Assembly (NCBI GenBank): GCA_015179045.1
Contig: WHUZ01000003.1
Location: 744,001 to 808,000 of the forward strand
Length of the DNA: 64,000 nt
Direction of reading: 5' to 3'
Source: Kalaharituber pfeilii
Lineage: Eukaryota > Ascomycota > Pezizomycetes > Pezizales > Pezizaceae
The notes under the pieces are model-generated. The model searched no databases. It had not been told where the DNA came from and was given only the letters and a program-made list of their open reading frames with translations. A program made the translations under genes and the position numbers. How positions within the stretch are numbered: the first letter of the stretch is position 1; every line of letters starts with the position of its first letter. Shown here piece after piece: positions 37,701 through 51,100 of this stretch.

Positions 37701-40700
37701 CACTGTGTTGAAGTCGAAGCCCGTAGAAGTGGGTTTGAGATGGGGATTGCGTTCATGTGTGGAGGCGAGTCCAAAAAACCTGCTGGGAAACTGTATGAGG
37801 CATTCAACACGAGGGGCGTATCCAGTCTTGGCACCTGATAGCATATTATGTCAAGCCTATGCCTGTTGCCGAACTAAGTGCACGTCTAATATGATATGAA
37901 CTGCAACACAACAGCCCCACTAGCCCCCAGCCGTAGAGTTATGATATCAATTGTATTATCAGCAAATGGGAACTAAAGTGCACGTATGAACGGTAAATGT
38001 ATGTAGTATAGTCGACCCAGACTGCTAAATCCATTGCTAAGATGATCCTCTCTAGTTGTTGGTCTGGTTTAAACCCAGTTACAACCGAACATCCGCTGGT
38101 AGCAGTTATGATACAGGCAAACTAACATGCTGGATTCAGCCATTTCATTGTATGGTCAGCCAGCATTGATAATCTGTAATTCACAATTCTGCCCATTGAC
38201 GTTGATGCCATTGATGTTGATGCATTACCACTTCTAGAGCGCACTTCAAGAATCTCCGATACCATTCGCTTCATGATCACCTTAACTCGCTCAGATACCG
38301 GCTCAAGGGCAAATACAGAAGGTGCGCCTCTTTACCTCTTAGGTCTCAAAGAACTTGGGTGGATCTTCATCTGAATGATCAAGAAAACGTAATTCTGTTA
38401 CTGTATCAAGCCTTCAACTCTCAACACCCAGGATGAATTCACCCTTTCTAGTGGAAGCAGTCTGACGCTAAAACGGTGCGAGACCATCCTAGATTGCGAC
38501 GGGGGTTATGCAACCAGACTACTGGTTACGAGAATACCAAACTACCTAAAACGCTGATTTTAACGCTAGCTTCCCTCAAAGGATGAAGTATTTATGTGCT
38601 CTTGACACCTCCGAATATGTTCTCACGCCCACCTCTCTTGGAATAGCCGCCACTAGAACCCGCTGCGCTTAAAGAATTATCACTGGCTGCATGAACAGCT
38701 CAGTTTTACAAAGGACAGTGGGTAGCTGTGGAGCTGGTTATGAGACTAGCTGTAGGGTATGGAGCATGTACCAAGTTGTAACGTGAAAGTTAGTTCCCAA
38801 AGCTTCCAAATATGAGCTAGTGTGGTCGAATCAGAAGCATGAGATCACAGACTCGTACGTACGCGTACCTGCCTTGTCGTGCTGCGGAATTCCAAGCACG
38901 CGTTACGTATTTGCATTGTGGAGGAGCTTGCCCTACCCTACAATATGCTTTAGGTACGTAAGTGTACGTTCTCACACTAATAGCTAGAACAATCCAAAAT
39001 TCCCATGGGTTGGGGTGAGGACTATGTAATGGCTAAAACCATCCTTGTCTTGCCACTCGCTACTTTAGTATCATATTGTCACAGCATATCACCTATAGCC
39101 TAGCTTTGGGGCTCAGATAGTCTCATGCTGTGACCGCATGGCCAATCAATCATGTCTGGGAGATTGTGCTATCAGCACCATATCATGGTTAGGCTCGTGA
39201 CTGATGGGCTTGATGATTGCTTGGTGTTGATGGGTTTAACATGGATACTTAAATGACGGGAGAGGATCAACCAGAGTTTCCTGTAACTATCATTACGACA
39301 CGACTATGAACCCTGATCTAACTACTAACTCCCAGCAAGCTCGTCAGGTACTGCAAAAGTTCAGTGCTGCCCAGCCTGGAAACCTGATTCATGTCAGCTG
39401 GCCAATTCCAGCTTCGCCTTGGTGATGCCTCCCAAGCAACTAACAATGAACAGTCAATAAGCTTGCTTGTTGGCGATTCCGGACCCTTTGACAGCTTTGG
39501 GGTCACCCTAAGCGGCATTTGAAAGCTAAAAATTAGTTGAGGTAACTAGATATGGAGGCAATGTATGAATATCGGCTGCTAGTTCACTACTTAAAAAATG
39601 TGCTCGGATTTCCGCCCTTAACGCCTCAAATAGCAGAGAGAACACTTGATTGGTTGGCCCCGTCGATCGTTGATCATAAGCAAAGCAGGTCTTGAATACC
39701 AAAGGACCTGCTTGATATTTCAAATTCTCAACCGGTAATGTACTCTATTTCAGCATATAACAGGCATATGTGCATAGTGTATCTGTTAGGTTGGCGAGTT
39801 ATGCATTATTAATTTAGTCTTAGTTGGCAAAGCAAAATCACCTGGGTATGAGGCTATCCTTGGTTCAACGACCAAGTATGTGGAGTGATTGGATCACAGC
39901 GGTTGCCACCATCCTCGGAAACGACATCTTGGCGTTTCATACGGAAGTCGGTACCAACCGTGGTTTGCTGATCATGATCGTCCAGTTCTTATCCAGTCCG
40001 GCCTTATCCTAGCTTATCCCTTTAGCGATAAGTAGACTGGAACCTGATCAGCAATTGGATTACGCGTACGGAGAGCTTGTACTACCGAGTACGGACTTGG
40101 CAATCCACTCGCAAATATCCTGCACGTGAAACCACGTGGCGGTTGGCAGTTGTTATGCAGGAGACGAATTACTCACAGAAGTTACGGAAGGGATACATAC
40201 CGGTAAGTTACTCCAAATAATGCCTGTTTACATTTCATATTTGACTTCATTCTTCTCACAAACGCACTCCCTATTAATCCTACCAGTTCACGCTGAGTTC
40301 TAATAGAGAGCCTGGGCAAGAGAACACAACAAATACGAAGCGGCGCCGAAGGAGCGATACCTCGCACACAGAAGGGGCAGGAACTCAATTGTTACTTGTA
40401 GATTTCCTGACCTCTGGGGAGATTACCCAATGCGTCTGCATGTACCCTGCAGTCACTATCCAAAGCCACCAGTAGATATGCAGGTTTTCTAAATTATAGG
40501 ATTTTCCAAATAGACTATTAGACAAATAAGATAGAGTACAGCAGTTTAGCAGAGGCAAAAGCACAATAGTACAGTAGATATTCTTCAGATCAATACCAAT
40601 ATAGACATAATGTCAGGTGCAATCCATAGATCCGTTAATTTTTTACTTTTTTTGTGAACGTTTTGGATGCTGATGTAGCAATTAGATCTCAAAAGTATAT

Positions 40701-40927
40701 CACATGTCATAGTCAAATTGAGCACCATTTCCTGCAAGTACCAGATCTAACTTTCTGTTTAAGAATATTGAGGTACTTCACTCCATGTCACTAAGTGCTA
40801 CAAGTAGAGTACATCCTTTCTAGGCAGGGTCACAAACTAGAGGCTTAGCTCAAGATATAGTACTCCCGCGCCCACCCGACACTTATCACGCTATTGAAAG
40901 GGAAATGCCGACACTAGTACGTCCTCC

Positions 40928-40950
40928 TGTTCTCGTGCCCAGACTCTGAG
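40928..40950 (+). repeat. Dispersed terminus TGTTCTCGTGCCCAGACT
   Basis: This sequence begins with the same TGTTCTCGTGCCCAGACT end found as a terminus at 63216 (complement) and, with changes, at 43227, 60721 and 62209. Only the end is recognisable here. I could not find a matching second end. Confidence 0.5.
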
Positions 40951-43226
40951 GTCCTCCGAAATATCGAATGGGTACCATGTTGTCACAGAATTAGCGAGCC
41001 TTTTAAATGTACTCGAGAAAATAACGAAAGTGAAGAGACAGTGCGGTATCGCTCTGTCTTACAGCGTATACAAGGCACAACGATACAACGCCTCAAATTT
41101 TCACCAACCAACCTTTTCAGCATTCCACCGACATGGCAAAAGGCTGTTCAAGGAACACACCTGAGATTCCTTTTAGGCCATGCACGTTTTAATTTCACTA
41201 GTACTTACCTCATGCCTTTTGGGGCACTCCCTAAGAATATGATTAAGGATGGAGAAGTTTTTTTTTTTTTTTTTTTCCCTTCCCACAATATCGAATTTGC
41301 GTGCCCGGCTTATCGATATACAGATCGCCAACGGGCGTGCCAGGGGCGGGCGCATTTTCCGCCCCTTGTAGATGTGGGCTCAGAGTGAGAACTTTTCCGT
41401 CCCCTCTTGCTGCTGTCCCATTTTATTGACGGCTTCTGATTTATGCGGTATGTTTTGCAAGCTTTGTACGCGCCTAGATGTCCTTTCATAGCTGACTCGA
41501 TTTGCAGGGAACAATCCGACTGATACACTCCATAGTAGTACCTTATGACTATGACCGAGATACAGCCTTTTGGTCGTTCGATTACCAAGTAACTTATTCG
41601 TGATGGTGCTCTTGCCATTCTGTCACCTAGTATTTTACATGATTCATATATGTAACCTCCAATTCCTCAATCTTCGACCCCCAGCTGCACATGCAACAAT
41701 CGCAATTGGAGGCTCCACACATGCAGGATGAGAAAAAATAATCTAGTGTCTCCTGCAGCTACATGCCTACCAACGTAGAGCATTTATTGCTTCTTGAACC
41801 CTTGTGTGGCTACAGCTAGAGTGGAGTACTTTGTGAAAGGATGTACTCTACATGCTCCGTAGCGAGTCGCTGGGATTGGCTAGCTACAGCATCTGATCCT
41901 TAGCCATCTTCGGCACGAAGACACAAAACCCTCAGCAAACAACTCAAACCAATATACATGATATCTAGCAACTATGAGCAAGCGGACCCAGGTGTATACA
42001 TGTCTATGCATTTGACTACTTGTTTAGCACTTCAAGTAACAGTCTTTTATCCATTTGTAAACCTGTCCCTTGATATAGTACAATTCTGGTCTGATCAACC
42101 AAGGTATTGATTTTTGCTTTGCGCCTCATTGAGGGCTTACTGCTGTTAAAATTATTATCACCTAGACGGCCAATTCACAAATACTTTCAACCACTTTAAC
42201 AGCAGACAGCCAAATAAAGACTGACAACATTTCAGATGTGTCGAATAGGCAGAATAAGCAATGCATATTGATCTGGTCTCCAGAGTGATGGTGCTGAAAC
42301 TCGAATCACTTTACATGTAGATAGTTTCTCTCTGGATCTCCAAGGGACTGCATGTCTAAGAAATGCAAGCTCCGGTATCTCATATCTTAATATCACCTCT
42401 CTCACATCTACGCTATCACATGGAGCAAGGGACACAATTCAGCAGGGTCCTGATCTACATATCTTTACCCTCCATGTCCAAATTGTAATTTCGCAACCGC
42501 GCCCTCGCCGGAAAACTTACCAGATAGAAAGCGATACGTGGATGTTGGACGATGCAACGAAAGTGCGGCATTACAATTGGTGTGCGATGCTGGTTCTGCT
42601 TATCCATTTTTTCTACAAATATATTAATACCCACATTTTCCACATGCTAGACAAAAACGAAGAAACTGGATCCCATATATATGCATGTCCACAAGCATGC
42701 TTGCATGCAGGTAATTTGCGATTCTTTACACTACTCTTATGTTTCTACCTAACCTTTACATGCCTGACAGATTGATGGACAACAATCCGATTGGCTAAAC
42801 ACTTCCAATTGATTGCCCACCTGCACACCACACACCATCCCAACAACGCCATTTTCTTACCACCGTTCAGGCGCAAAGAGGCAGCCAGGGCTACATAATA
42901 ATCTCCTGATAAGTCTTGGTCGAATTTGGCAGGAATCTGCCCTTCCTACATAATATACAGGGAGTTCTCCTTGAGCCTTGTATCACTTGGCACCGCACGG
43001 GTGTTTTCAGATCAAGTGATCCAAAAAATTGGGTATGTAATATTTTGTTAGCTGCAACAATGTTGCTTTGTAATAATTTTTTATTTTTAATTTATTTTTT
43101 TCATATTTTATTTCATTTTTGTTGTTGGTGAAGCCCCTGTATATCGCATAGAAGTATATATCGAAAGCAACTTTATTGAGACTACATATAGTGAAATGTC
43201 GACTATTTGGTTTTTGATGTACATAT

Positions 43227-43262
43227 TGTTCTCGTGCCTAGACTATTATTTTCGACCTCAGC
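43227..43262 (+). repeat. Dispersed terminus, longer match
   Basis: TGTTCTCGTGCCTAGACTAT followed by TATTTTCGACCTC matches the inner sequence of the terminus at 63186-63216 (complement) and 61838-61860. A 95-codon frame starts through it (43207-43494), but nothing in that frame is recognisable. Confidence 0.55.
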
Positions 43263-44432
43263 CATGGCTCTAGCAGATGGTGCCTTTGCACGTAAAAAGT
43301 CTTGGAAATTAGACTTGCATGATAAGACTTTTTACGGTTCACTGTATTATTTCTTGGCAGCACACGGTCTCTTAACTGGGTACCAGAATATGTACATATC
43401 CAATTTACCAGACCATTACTTGTATTATCACAAGCACATAAGAATAACAGAAACAATGTTTATGGAAATGAAACTGTTACACCGTTACCTTTAAATTCCC
43501 AGCTCGATTTTCGAAATATCCCATTGTATGCGGTTATCTCGCTTGCTTTTCCTTGACCATGAGTACTTAGCTTGGTACATGAGGCCTCGCTGTCTAGGAG
43601 GCCCATCCGGTAGCATGAAGCTTCGATATGATATAGATATATAGCGCAAAATCAAATTAGACTGTATTCTCAGGCCTCCGGCTTGTAGCAGGAGACTACT
43701 AGATTGTGATATATGAGATTAGGACTTGTGCCACTCGCTTACATTAGATGTTGACGTTACTTAAGCCTTTGGTGGCCTTTTCTTCAACGGTCGCTAACTT
43801 CTTTGGGCAGCCAAACCAAAAAAGGGGACTGCCAAATTTGGACATGCCAACTCCATGTATACTCACACTCGGATCTCCAAACTTAGTCGTTACGTGAATG
43901 GAATATGCAACTCATGACTTTCTGCATTAAAATCGACCCACATATTCGTGCTCCAGAGTCCTGTTCCACCACATATGAAAAATTGATGAATGTGGCGGCT
44001 GCACTCCAAGCCGCAATAAATCGAGGTGAGTTCAGCATTGGAAGTATCAGCTAAGTTTGGGACTGCTGATTATGGGAGGCAGGCGGCCTGGTTGAGAATA
44101 CAACGCTGCACCGCTGCTGCATGAGGCCCGGGATTATCTGAATTGGTCAACGGCACTGATTAACGTTGATCTTCGTTCGGGCTGCGATTGGAAAGCATTT
44201 TACAGGTGAGTCTCTCTACCGGGAGACTTCCTTCCGATGGCGGAAGGCTGATCACGCTATCGGGGAGAAATGCCCCAACTATACTACACTCGAGTACGCA
44301 AGGTGACGGCGAAGACAACATTTAAAAATTTCAAATATAGAAGAAGGCGTGTCCATGATTCTCTGCCCCGGGCAGGCAGTAGCTGTCAATATTACCAAGC
44401 ACAGCCATATTAAGGCTCATGAGGTTGGTTTG

Positions 44433-44433
<1 letters not shown>

Positions 44434-44470
<37 letters not shown>
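44434..44470. repeat. (CA)n microsatellite, ~18 units
   Basis: A perfect CA dinucleotide run of 37 bases. Confidence 0.95.
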
Positions 44471-44472
<2 letters not shown>

Positions 44473-47400
44473 TACTGCTCGTTGCATTCAGCGATTTAGA
44501 ATCAAGGCAGGATTAAAACCTTACACAGGTTATTCCATTGAACGTAACCAATATGTAAACGCTTTGACGGCGGTACCTAGACTCTAATATCACAGTGTAA
44601 GTGTACTATTACTCTTCCTATTTTTAACTTTCACACTTTTTTCTGTTTATGCTACTGCTGTATGTACAGGATTGACTTTCAGGTGAGAGAGGGAGTTTTA
44701 GCCTTGATATGGAGGAAATTTCCCGTTTTAAATCAGAATTCCTCGGTCCACGGAGTTCTCTGGTCTCAGTTCTTGGAAGACTACTAGTACGCACTGTTAC
44801 GATCTTTACATAATCTTTTATTGAGACAGCATTCAAAGGGGTGAAAAACTATTCAATTGGCTGTATGTCCAATTTTTAATCGGCCCGCTTCAGCGTCTCC
44901 GATTACAGGTGGCACGCAATGATGCAAGAATGTCCATTATGTATACCACACAAGATCCCCTCGTTTAACTTTTTTTTTTTCCCAATATTTTTTCCCCCCT
45001 TGAAATGCAAAAAGTGAGATGAGCCAAAGAATCCCGAGATCTAAAGAGGGACGTCTAGTTCCGAGCCGCAAAGCTATGGTCGTTCTTCAAATTCTTACAC
45101 TGCAGCCCATGGAGGAGAGATTGAGTATCGAATTCGCCGTCCCGCCTACAAGTCAAGTACATATGAACTGAGGTAACTATATTGCGTGTTAACATACAGC
45201 GTTGTTTGCAGCATTTAAACAGGCGAAAACGGAAAATACAATACTAGAAAAAGCAAAACTCAATTCATTTTAATGTGGCAGCCGTAGGATCTAGTTGATG
45301 ACCGTCGATGGCTATGGTGCAATGTTGTGGTAATGGGCAGATCAATTGAGTCCGAGCCGTGTTGCAGGTCATTCCCCAATATTAACCAACTGTTAGATCA
45401 GAACGCTCAGTCAATATGTATGCGGCTGCTAATCATAGTAGAGCCTTGTTGTTTGTGCTGCCTGATAGACAATTTCTTTACGTGTTAACGTACCTACTTC
45501 CTACGTATGTGTAGTATTGCCGGCGCATAGTCTCGAATCGATCCAAGCGTCACGTGGTGTTGCTCAATACCACTCACCACGAAGAGCAGAGGAAGGAATA
45601 CCAAGCTTGTGTACATACTTCGTACACCATCTATATACAGCTACTACCTGTGCTACTTTCGAGGGTAAAAAATGAAAACGGTGCTTCTCAAGTCAGCTTG
45701 TGAGTGCTTAAAAGTCTTTGAGTGTTCTGTGATGGTCACTAATATGGTTCTTTCTTTGCGTGGATACTTAAAGCTGGCGCATGCTCAAGTACCAACACAC
45801 AAAGAAGGCTTCGGACTCTTGAAATTCGAAACTCATCACGGGACATATACTTGACTGGTAAACATTTCTTGGCTTGATTCCATCAATATTCTAGATGATG
45901 CATACCCTTAATTATGAAAATTAAATTACGTGCATCTCACTAGGCCTGCCTTAGACCTGGATCAATGTCGATATCGATATGACGTGTCATATTGTGGGGT
46001 AATGCATTGATCACAGCAGGAGTGTTCTTGTTTCCAGGGGCACGGCAGCCAACCAATGTCTTCACAAGTTCACAAGGTATAGACACTTTGTGAACTGGCA
46101 TACTCCAGTCCTAGAGATGGTTGATTGCAGATAGATGGTAGATTCAAGAAGGCATACTAAAGCAGATCTAGATAGAGGTCTGCTACTAGTGCTCTGGATA
46201 TTCCGCGCAATAGAAGATATGGATGTCAAGAATGTAGCTAGTGTATCTCTCTATCACCATACTGCATCAGACCATCGGACATCATTGGCTTTTTCTTCGA
46301 CCATTGACATTAAAACTACAAACAGAGCTAAATTTCATGACCGGTCTTGGATAGAGAGAAGAATTGATATCCACAGTCTCACTTTGAATATACACATTAT
46401 AAGTGAATGTATTTACGCTGTCGATGTTCGCATGAGCCTACAGATGGTGAGAGCCAAATATCGCCATTATACCAGCCACCAATAATTAGTGGAGCAAAAG
46501 CGGCGAGATATAATATGCAAGCGGTTGATATGGATTGATGCGCATGCATTGTGCCTCTCTATGTAGGACGGGAATAGCCCATGGATTCTAAGACATCATT
46601 AGGGGAAATTCTGTGGGATCGTCGCCTCAAACGATGCAACTGCCAGGGAGAGGAATAATGGTTGACTACAATCCTTAATGGAGATCTTGAATATGTTTTT
46701 TTCACATTTATTTTTCTGCCGCTTGAAACTTGCTGATCACTGTTGAATTTCACGATCTGATGGAAGCAATGGATGAATAATTTTTGGGGGCAATAAGAAG
46801 GAAACATGTTTTGTGTTGCTTTCTTTTTCTGGTTCCTCGGTGAGAAGGTTAATTGGTTAATTTAGATACATGATGCCCGTCCGTCTGCAATTGAGGGATG
46901 AAGCCAAAGTAAGCAATTACTAGAATGTGCTGACTTCGTATTTTATGATGGTAGCGAGGTTTACAGGAATTAGCTGGTCTCAATTGGGACAACTCACGTA
47001 GAAAATTGATATATGATCAGGTTGACCAAGACTTTAGAAGTACAGAAGTGTTTGTGGCAGATTCATGCCTCGTGCATTTGTAGAAATGCAACCGGATTAG
47101 GATTGTTTACTGGGTTCATTCCAGACAATAGCAAGTAAGAATTCCAAAACGAGCTACAGTGACAGCCAAGGTCTCTCGGATAGCCCTCTACTTTTTCCTT
47201 TTATTTCCTTTTTTTTTCTTTCCTTTTGTGAAATGAAACATCTTCGATACGTTTGTTGGCAAGTTGTATTAAATTTGTTAATGCGGAAATACATACTACT
47301 TACGCATGCAAATGCATATGCCACTCGGCGCATACGTATACATATATCGTATTACGATCTCATGGGCAGATGGGAAGTGTCCATGCAGACAGCTTGCATT

Positions 47401-47628
47401 CATGATGATGCTTAAGGCTCAAGGCTACACTGGGCGTGAAGACCCCCGCGGCTCGCTGCAGGTTGCCCTCGGTCACACGCTGGTGATAAAGTACTTGTAA
47501 GTGGCTCATGTTGATAGCGTGTACAAAGTAGAGTACAGCTCACCACCACTAGTCTGGTTGTACTGAAACTAGCCCTTTTGTATGCATGATACACTTCATA
47601 CTTGTACCTCCTGCTATCTGTAGAGTGC
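44471..47628. other. Gene desert, middle part
   Basis: AT-rich with short ORFs only. The 116-codon frame at 46135-46485 contains TASDHRTSLAF, faintly like the SDH box of LINE endonucleases, but there is no second motif to support it. Confidence 0.45.
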
Positions 47629-48153
47629 ATGTTGCGAGGCATCAGCGTCGACATCACAAGTGGGGCCTCCTTGCTAATGCAAGTTGGCGCTGAAAAAGGC
47701 GACAGCATGAGAATGAGCAATACAGAGCGTACAGCTCCGAAGCCGAACCGTCCTTGGCTGCTTACTATCTTTCTTCTCACCGTAAGGATTGTTCAGTTTG
47801 CCTCTGTCGATATCTGTACTGCGGCAATCTGGAGTCACTATTTCTCCGACCAGCATGGTTGCAACCGATTCCTTCACACTCCAGCCAAGCCACAACCACC
47901 AGCCTTCCACTGGCTGAAGAAGAGACTCTGTAGCTTTCTCCACTTTATCTGGACTTTTGTCGCCCTCCTGTGGGCACCAAGCTTTCCTCCTGCCCCTTCC
48001 CGTGGCCTTTTTGTCCTCGCTTATTTAGACACTATCCTTTTCAGAGACAACTACCTTTCCTTACATACCATCCTTCTTTTCTCTTGGCAAGCCCTAGATG
48101 CAGAAGTGCAGGCTATTCAGATGCTACTACGTCGTCATCAGATTTTAGTATGA
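47629..48153 (+). CDS. Hypothetical 174-aa hydrophobic protein, weak
   Basis: From the first ATG the ORF is 174 codons. It has one strongly hydrophobic stretch near residues 35-60 (WLLTIFLLTVRIVQF...), another around 105-125 (FLHFIWTFVALLWAPSF), and a third near 130-150. These could be membrane helices. I recognise no family, the start context is unremarkable, and a frame of this length can occur by chance in 64 kb. It is listed because it is the longest unexplained frame in the gene desert. Confidence 0.22.
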   Translation: MLRGISVDITSGASLLMQVGAEKGDSMRMSNTERTAPKPNRPWLLTIFLLTVRIVQFASVDICTAAIWSHYFSDQHGCNRFLHTPAKPQPPAFHWLKKRLCSFLHFIWTFVALLWAPSFPPAPSRGLFVLAYLDTILFRDNYLSLHTILLFSWQALDAEVQAIQMLLRRHQILV

Positions 48154-51100
48154 GCTCCCTCTTTGGACACCGAAAGTTAGGGTTCTGTTCCTTCGAGAAC
48201 AATCATAGGGTACGGAGTGGGCAAAGCCCTTGCTTCCAGCAATTATATGACTGCTGACGTACTAGAGCACAGTCCTTGCATGAGTGAGACTTTCAAAGTG
48301 CCTTCTTTCAATCCTCTTCACCAATTCCTGCGTATACAAGATAGCTATGCATGCGCCTCGTATTGCAGGTGGAAAGGCTATTTCTCACCTAGTGCGGTCC
48401 TCGTGGCTCGCAGAGCTGTGGGCACATTCTGCTGTTAAAACTATACCTGTATCATTCTCCTGATTACTTCCCGAATACGCGATCCCCTTCCCTATCTTCC
48501 CAGCATTGCAAGAAAGCCCATCTTTCCTGGCAGCACTCTCGAGATTTACAAGCCAGCAACACATACGTTCCTTCTATTGCCTGAACCCAAAAAAGAAAGC
48601 ATGCAATCTCGCCTCCATGTACTACCAGCGGTTGATGTTGGGGAACAAGCCCATCCTTTACCCTCTCCCCCTCCTCCTACTTTTTCTTTCAAGACTGACA
48701 TATTGTTAACCTGGCATTGCCAGGTGGCCGTGATGTAGGCGCAGTAACAAGTGGACAAGGCAATATGGAATGGACGCGTGCTCACCCTGACCAATACCAT
48801 AATTGTTTATAGAGCTTTCTGGACCTTTGGATTATCTGATGTATAAAGGAATGGGCACTTTGAGTTTGCCCTGCTTCTTTCTCCCTATTGTGCATATTTT
48901 TTTTGTTGTATCATGTACGTCAAGATAAGCCTACGATCTCAATCGTAGATTTGGGGACGATCGTGGATTTCATGATAAGCATCACAACATACGGATGCTC
49001 AGATTAATTGGGTTATTAGTATTTCCTTTTTTCCTTTTTCACATATACCCACAGGTTGGATGCGGGAGTGCAACGACATCCCCTGAGTTTGCCATTCTTT
49101 TTTTCCCTTATTTGCTCACCATGTTCAATTTAATTCTCTGACGAGGCTTTGCCCTGCACAAAGTTAAATTTACCTTCCTACAGCGAGCCGGTCGTACATT
49201 GCGCACCCCACAATATCCAACACGACCGTTTAGGGTACATGCTTTCATGTACATTCCACCGGTTGCCTATTTGGCGAGGGTTTCAGAGAGAAAGAGGAGG
49301 AAGATCCTGGAGAGCCTAGTGTAAACACCAACGCACCCATATCCCGGTTCACCCTTGAAGTGGCTTTCCCCACATTCTAATGTGGCGGGACATCTTCCCC
49401 CACAATTGTGTACGTACCAGAGTCACAATGCATTACTTATACTACTGGCTGCCATCTGCCGCTAATGCATCGTGAAGCCAATCGCTTCTTCTTCTGCGTA
49501 TGCATCTCATCGATCGATCGCATCAATGGCTGTGTTTTGGCGCACCAGGAACAGCAAGAACAGCTCTAGAACTGCACTCCACAACACAACTAGCCATAAA
49601 TTATTCCAACGGAGGTATGACATGCTACCAGTCGCGTGAATCTGTCTTCAACTCCACAAAACTGGAATTTGCCTTGCCGCCATTTCTATGGGACCCGTCG
49701 GGATAACCGGGGGCTCCTCCCGAATGGTGCGGGCGTTCATTCGGATTTCTATCTCGGGGGTCCCGTGCTCACGATGCATCCTTGGCTTGTGTGACACACG
49801 TTTGCATGCCATAGAGGGTTAGAAGTGGAATCTGCTAACAAACCCATTGTTCGTCAAAAGAGGAAGTGAGTTGGCCATCACGTGCAACCAGCGTATGTGA
49901 ATTCCAATTCAATCCAAATACCTAACATCTTCTAATACAATGTAAAGACGCCCAAGGAAAATAATGCCCACTCCTACCAGATGCAAGATACGTCATAGCC
50001 CCTTGCTACCTGTTTGTTCAAGTTCAATTCCCCGTTGGCGATGCTCAGGATGAAAATCCAGTACAGCCCTAGCGCAGATTGAATGAATAATATTATAGCG
50101 AAGAACATGACGACGGGAACCTATGAAAAATATTATATTCCGTTAATTTAAAAAATTTTCTAGGTGCACGAAACAGAGCATCTTACATGCATCAAACTGG
50201 CCCGGAATGATGAAAAGCAGTCAAGATGAAAATAGGAAAAGATATTGATAGTCTGAATACAAATTGGCCCATCTAGATAGAAGATGGTGTAGACCATGTG
50301 GTAACCCTGGGATGGGGCACTCGCCAGTAGCATACCTGTCCCTCATCTGTCGTGTATGGCTCTCATAGGCAGGCACAGGGCAGGAAAAGAAGACAGAAAA
50401 AGTAAAATCCATCCTTTACCTCATTCCTATTCGTTCCTTCAATTTTTTTTTTTTTTTTTCCTTTTCATGGACTCCTTGTCTCGTGCATAACCCAACCCCG
50501 CAGTTTCTTCCTTTCAATTCTTATCTTACGATCTCTCTCACTGTGCCCGATAAAGATATAAAACCTGCACCCCCCGCATTTTTTCTGGCGCATCGGGCTC
50601 TCTGTGAGCATCGAACTTTTTCTTCCCGACAGACTCCAAACCAACGGCCCAGTGGCCTGATGTGCAGCACGAACTAACTCCAATGGATAGACCGCGACAA
50701 TCTTAGAGGACCGGATAGCAATTAACACTGGGTTAAGAAGTTTGGTTGGGGTTCTAACAATGCTAACCAACGACGAGGATCGAAAGGGAGATCAAGAGGT
50801 ACAGCGATAGACATGCTGGAGGAAACAGCAGATAGCATACTATACTCACTAGCCTCTCCCCGTTTGCAATCTCCCTTTAGTTTGCAGCAAGCAAGCTACA
50901 TGGGGAGAATACATAATCATCCGTGGACACAGGGGCGATTGTGGCATTACCCTCAGAGGCCCATAGCAACTGGGCCCTTGCGTCGCCAAATAGTCCACGT
51001 GATGGGTCATGGAAATTGGTTTCCTGGAGTTGATGAACTATCATAATGGGATTCTGCCGCATTTGGACTTAAAACATATATCCAAACATAGTTTCATCGA

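Larger units (their letters stand above)
31269..44433. other. Gene desert, first part
   Basis: The first ~1 kb is T-rich and may include 3' untranslated sequence. After that the DNA is AT-rich with only short ORFs. I see T runs (31577, 31734, 41259) and two dispersed copies of a transposon-terminus motif (40928 and 43227). I find no RNA gene or coding domain that I can support. Confidence 0.5.

Noticed and set aside
46135..46485. LINE endonuclease remnant (TASDHRTSLAF)
   Set aside because: Only one weak motif, with no reverse transcriptase or flanking duplication.
50483..50677. BTB-like fragment (FFLAHRALCEHRTF)
   Set aside because: The resemblance is limited to a few residues and the frame is interrupted on both sides.
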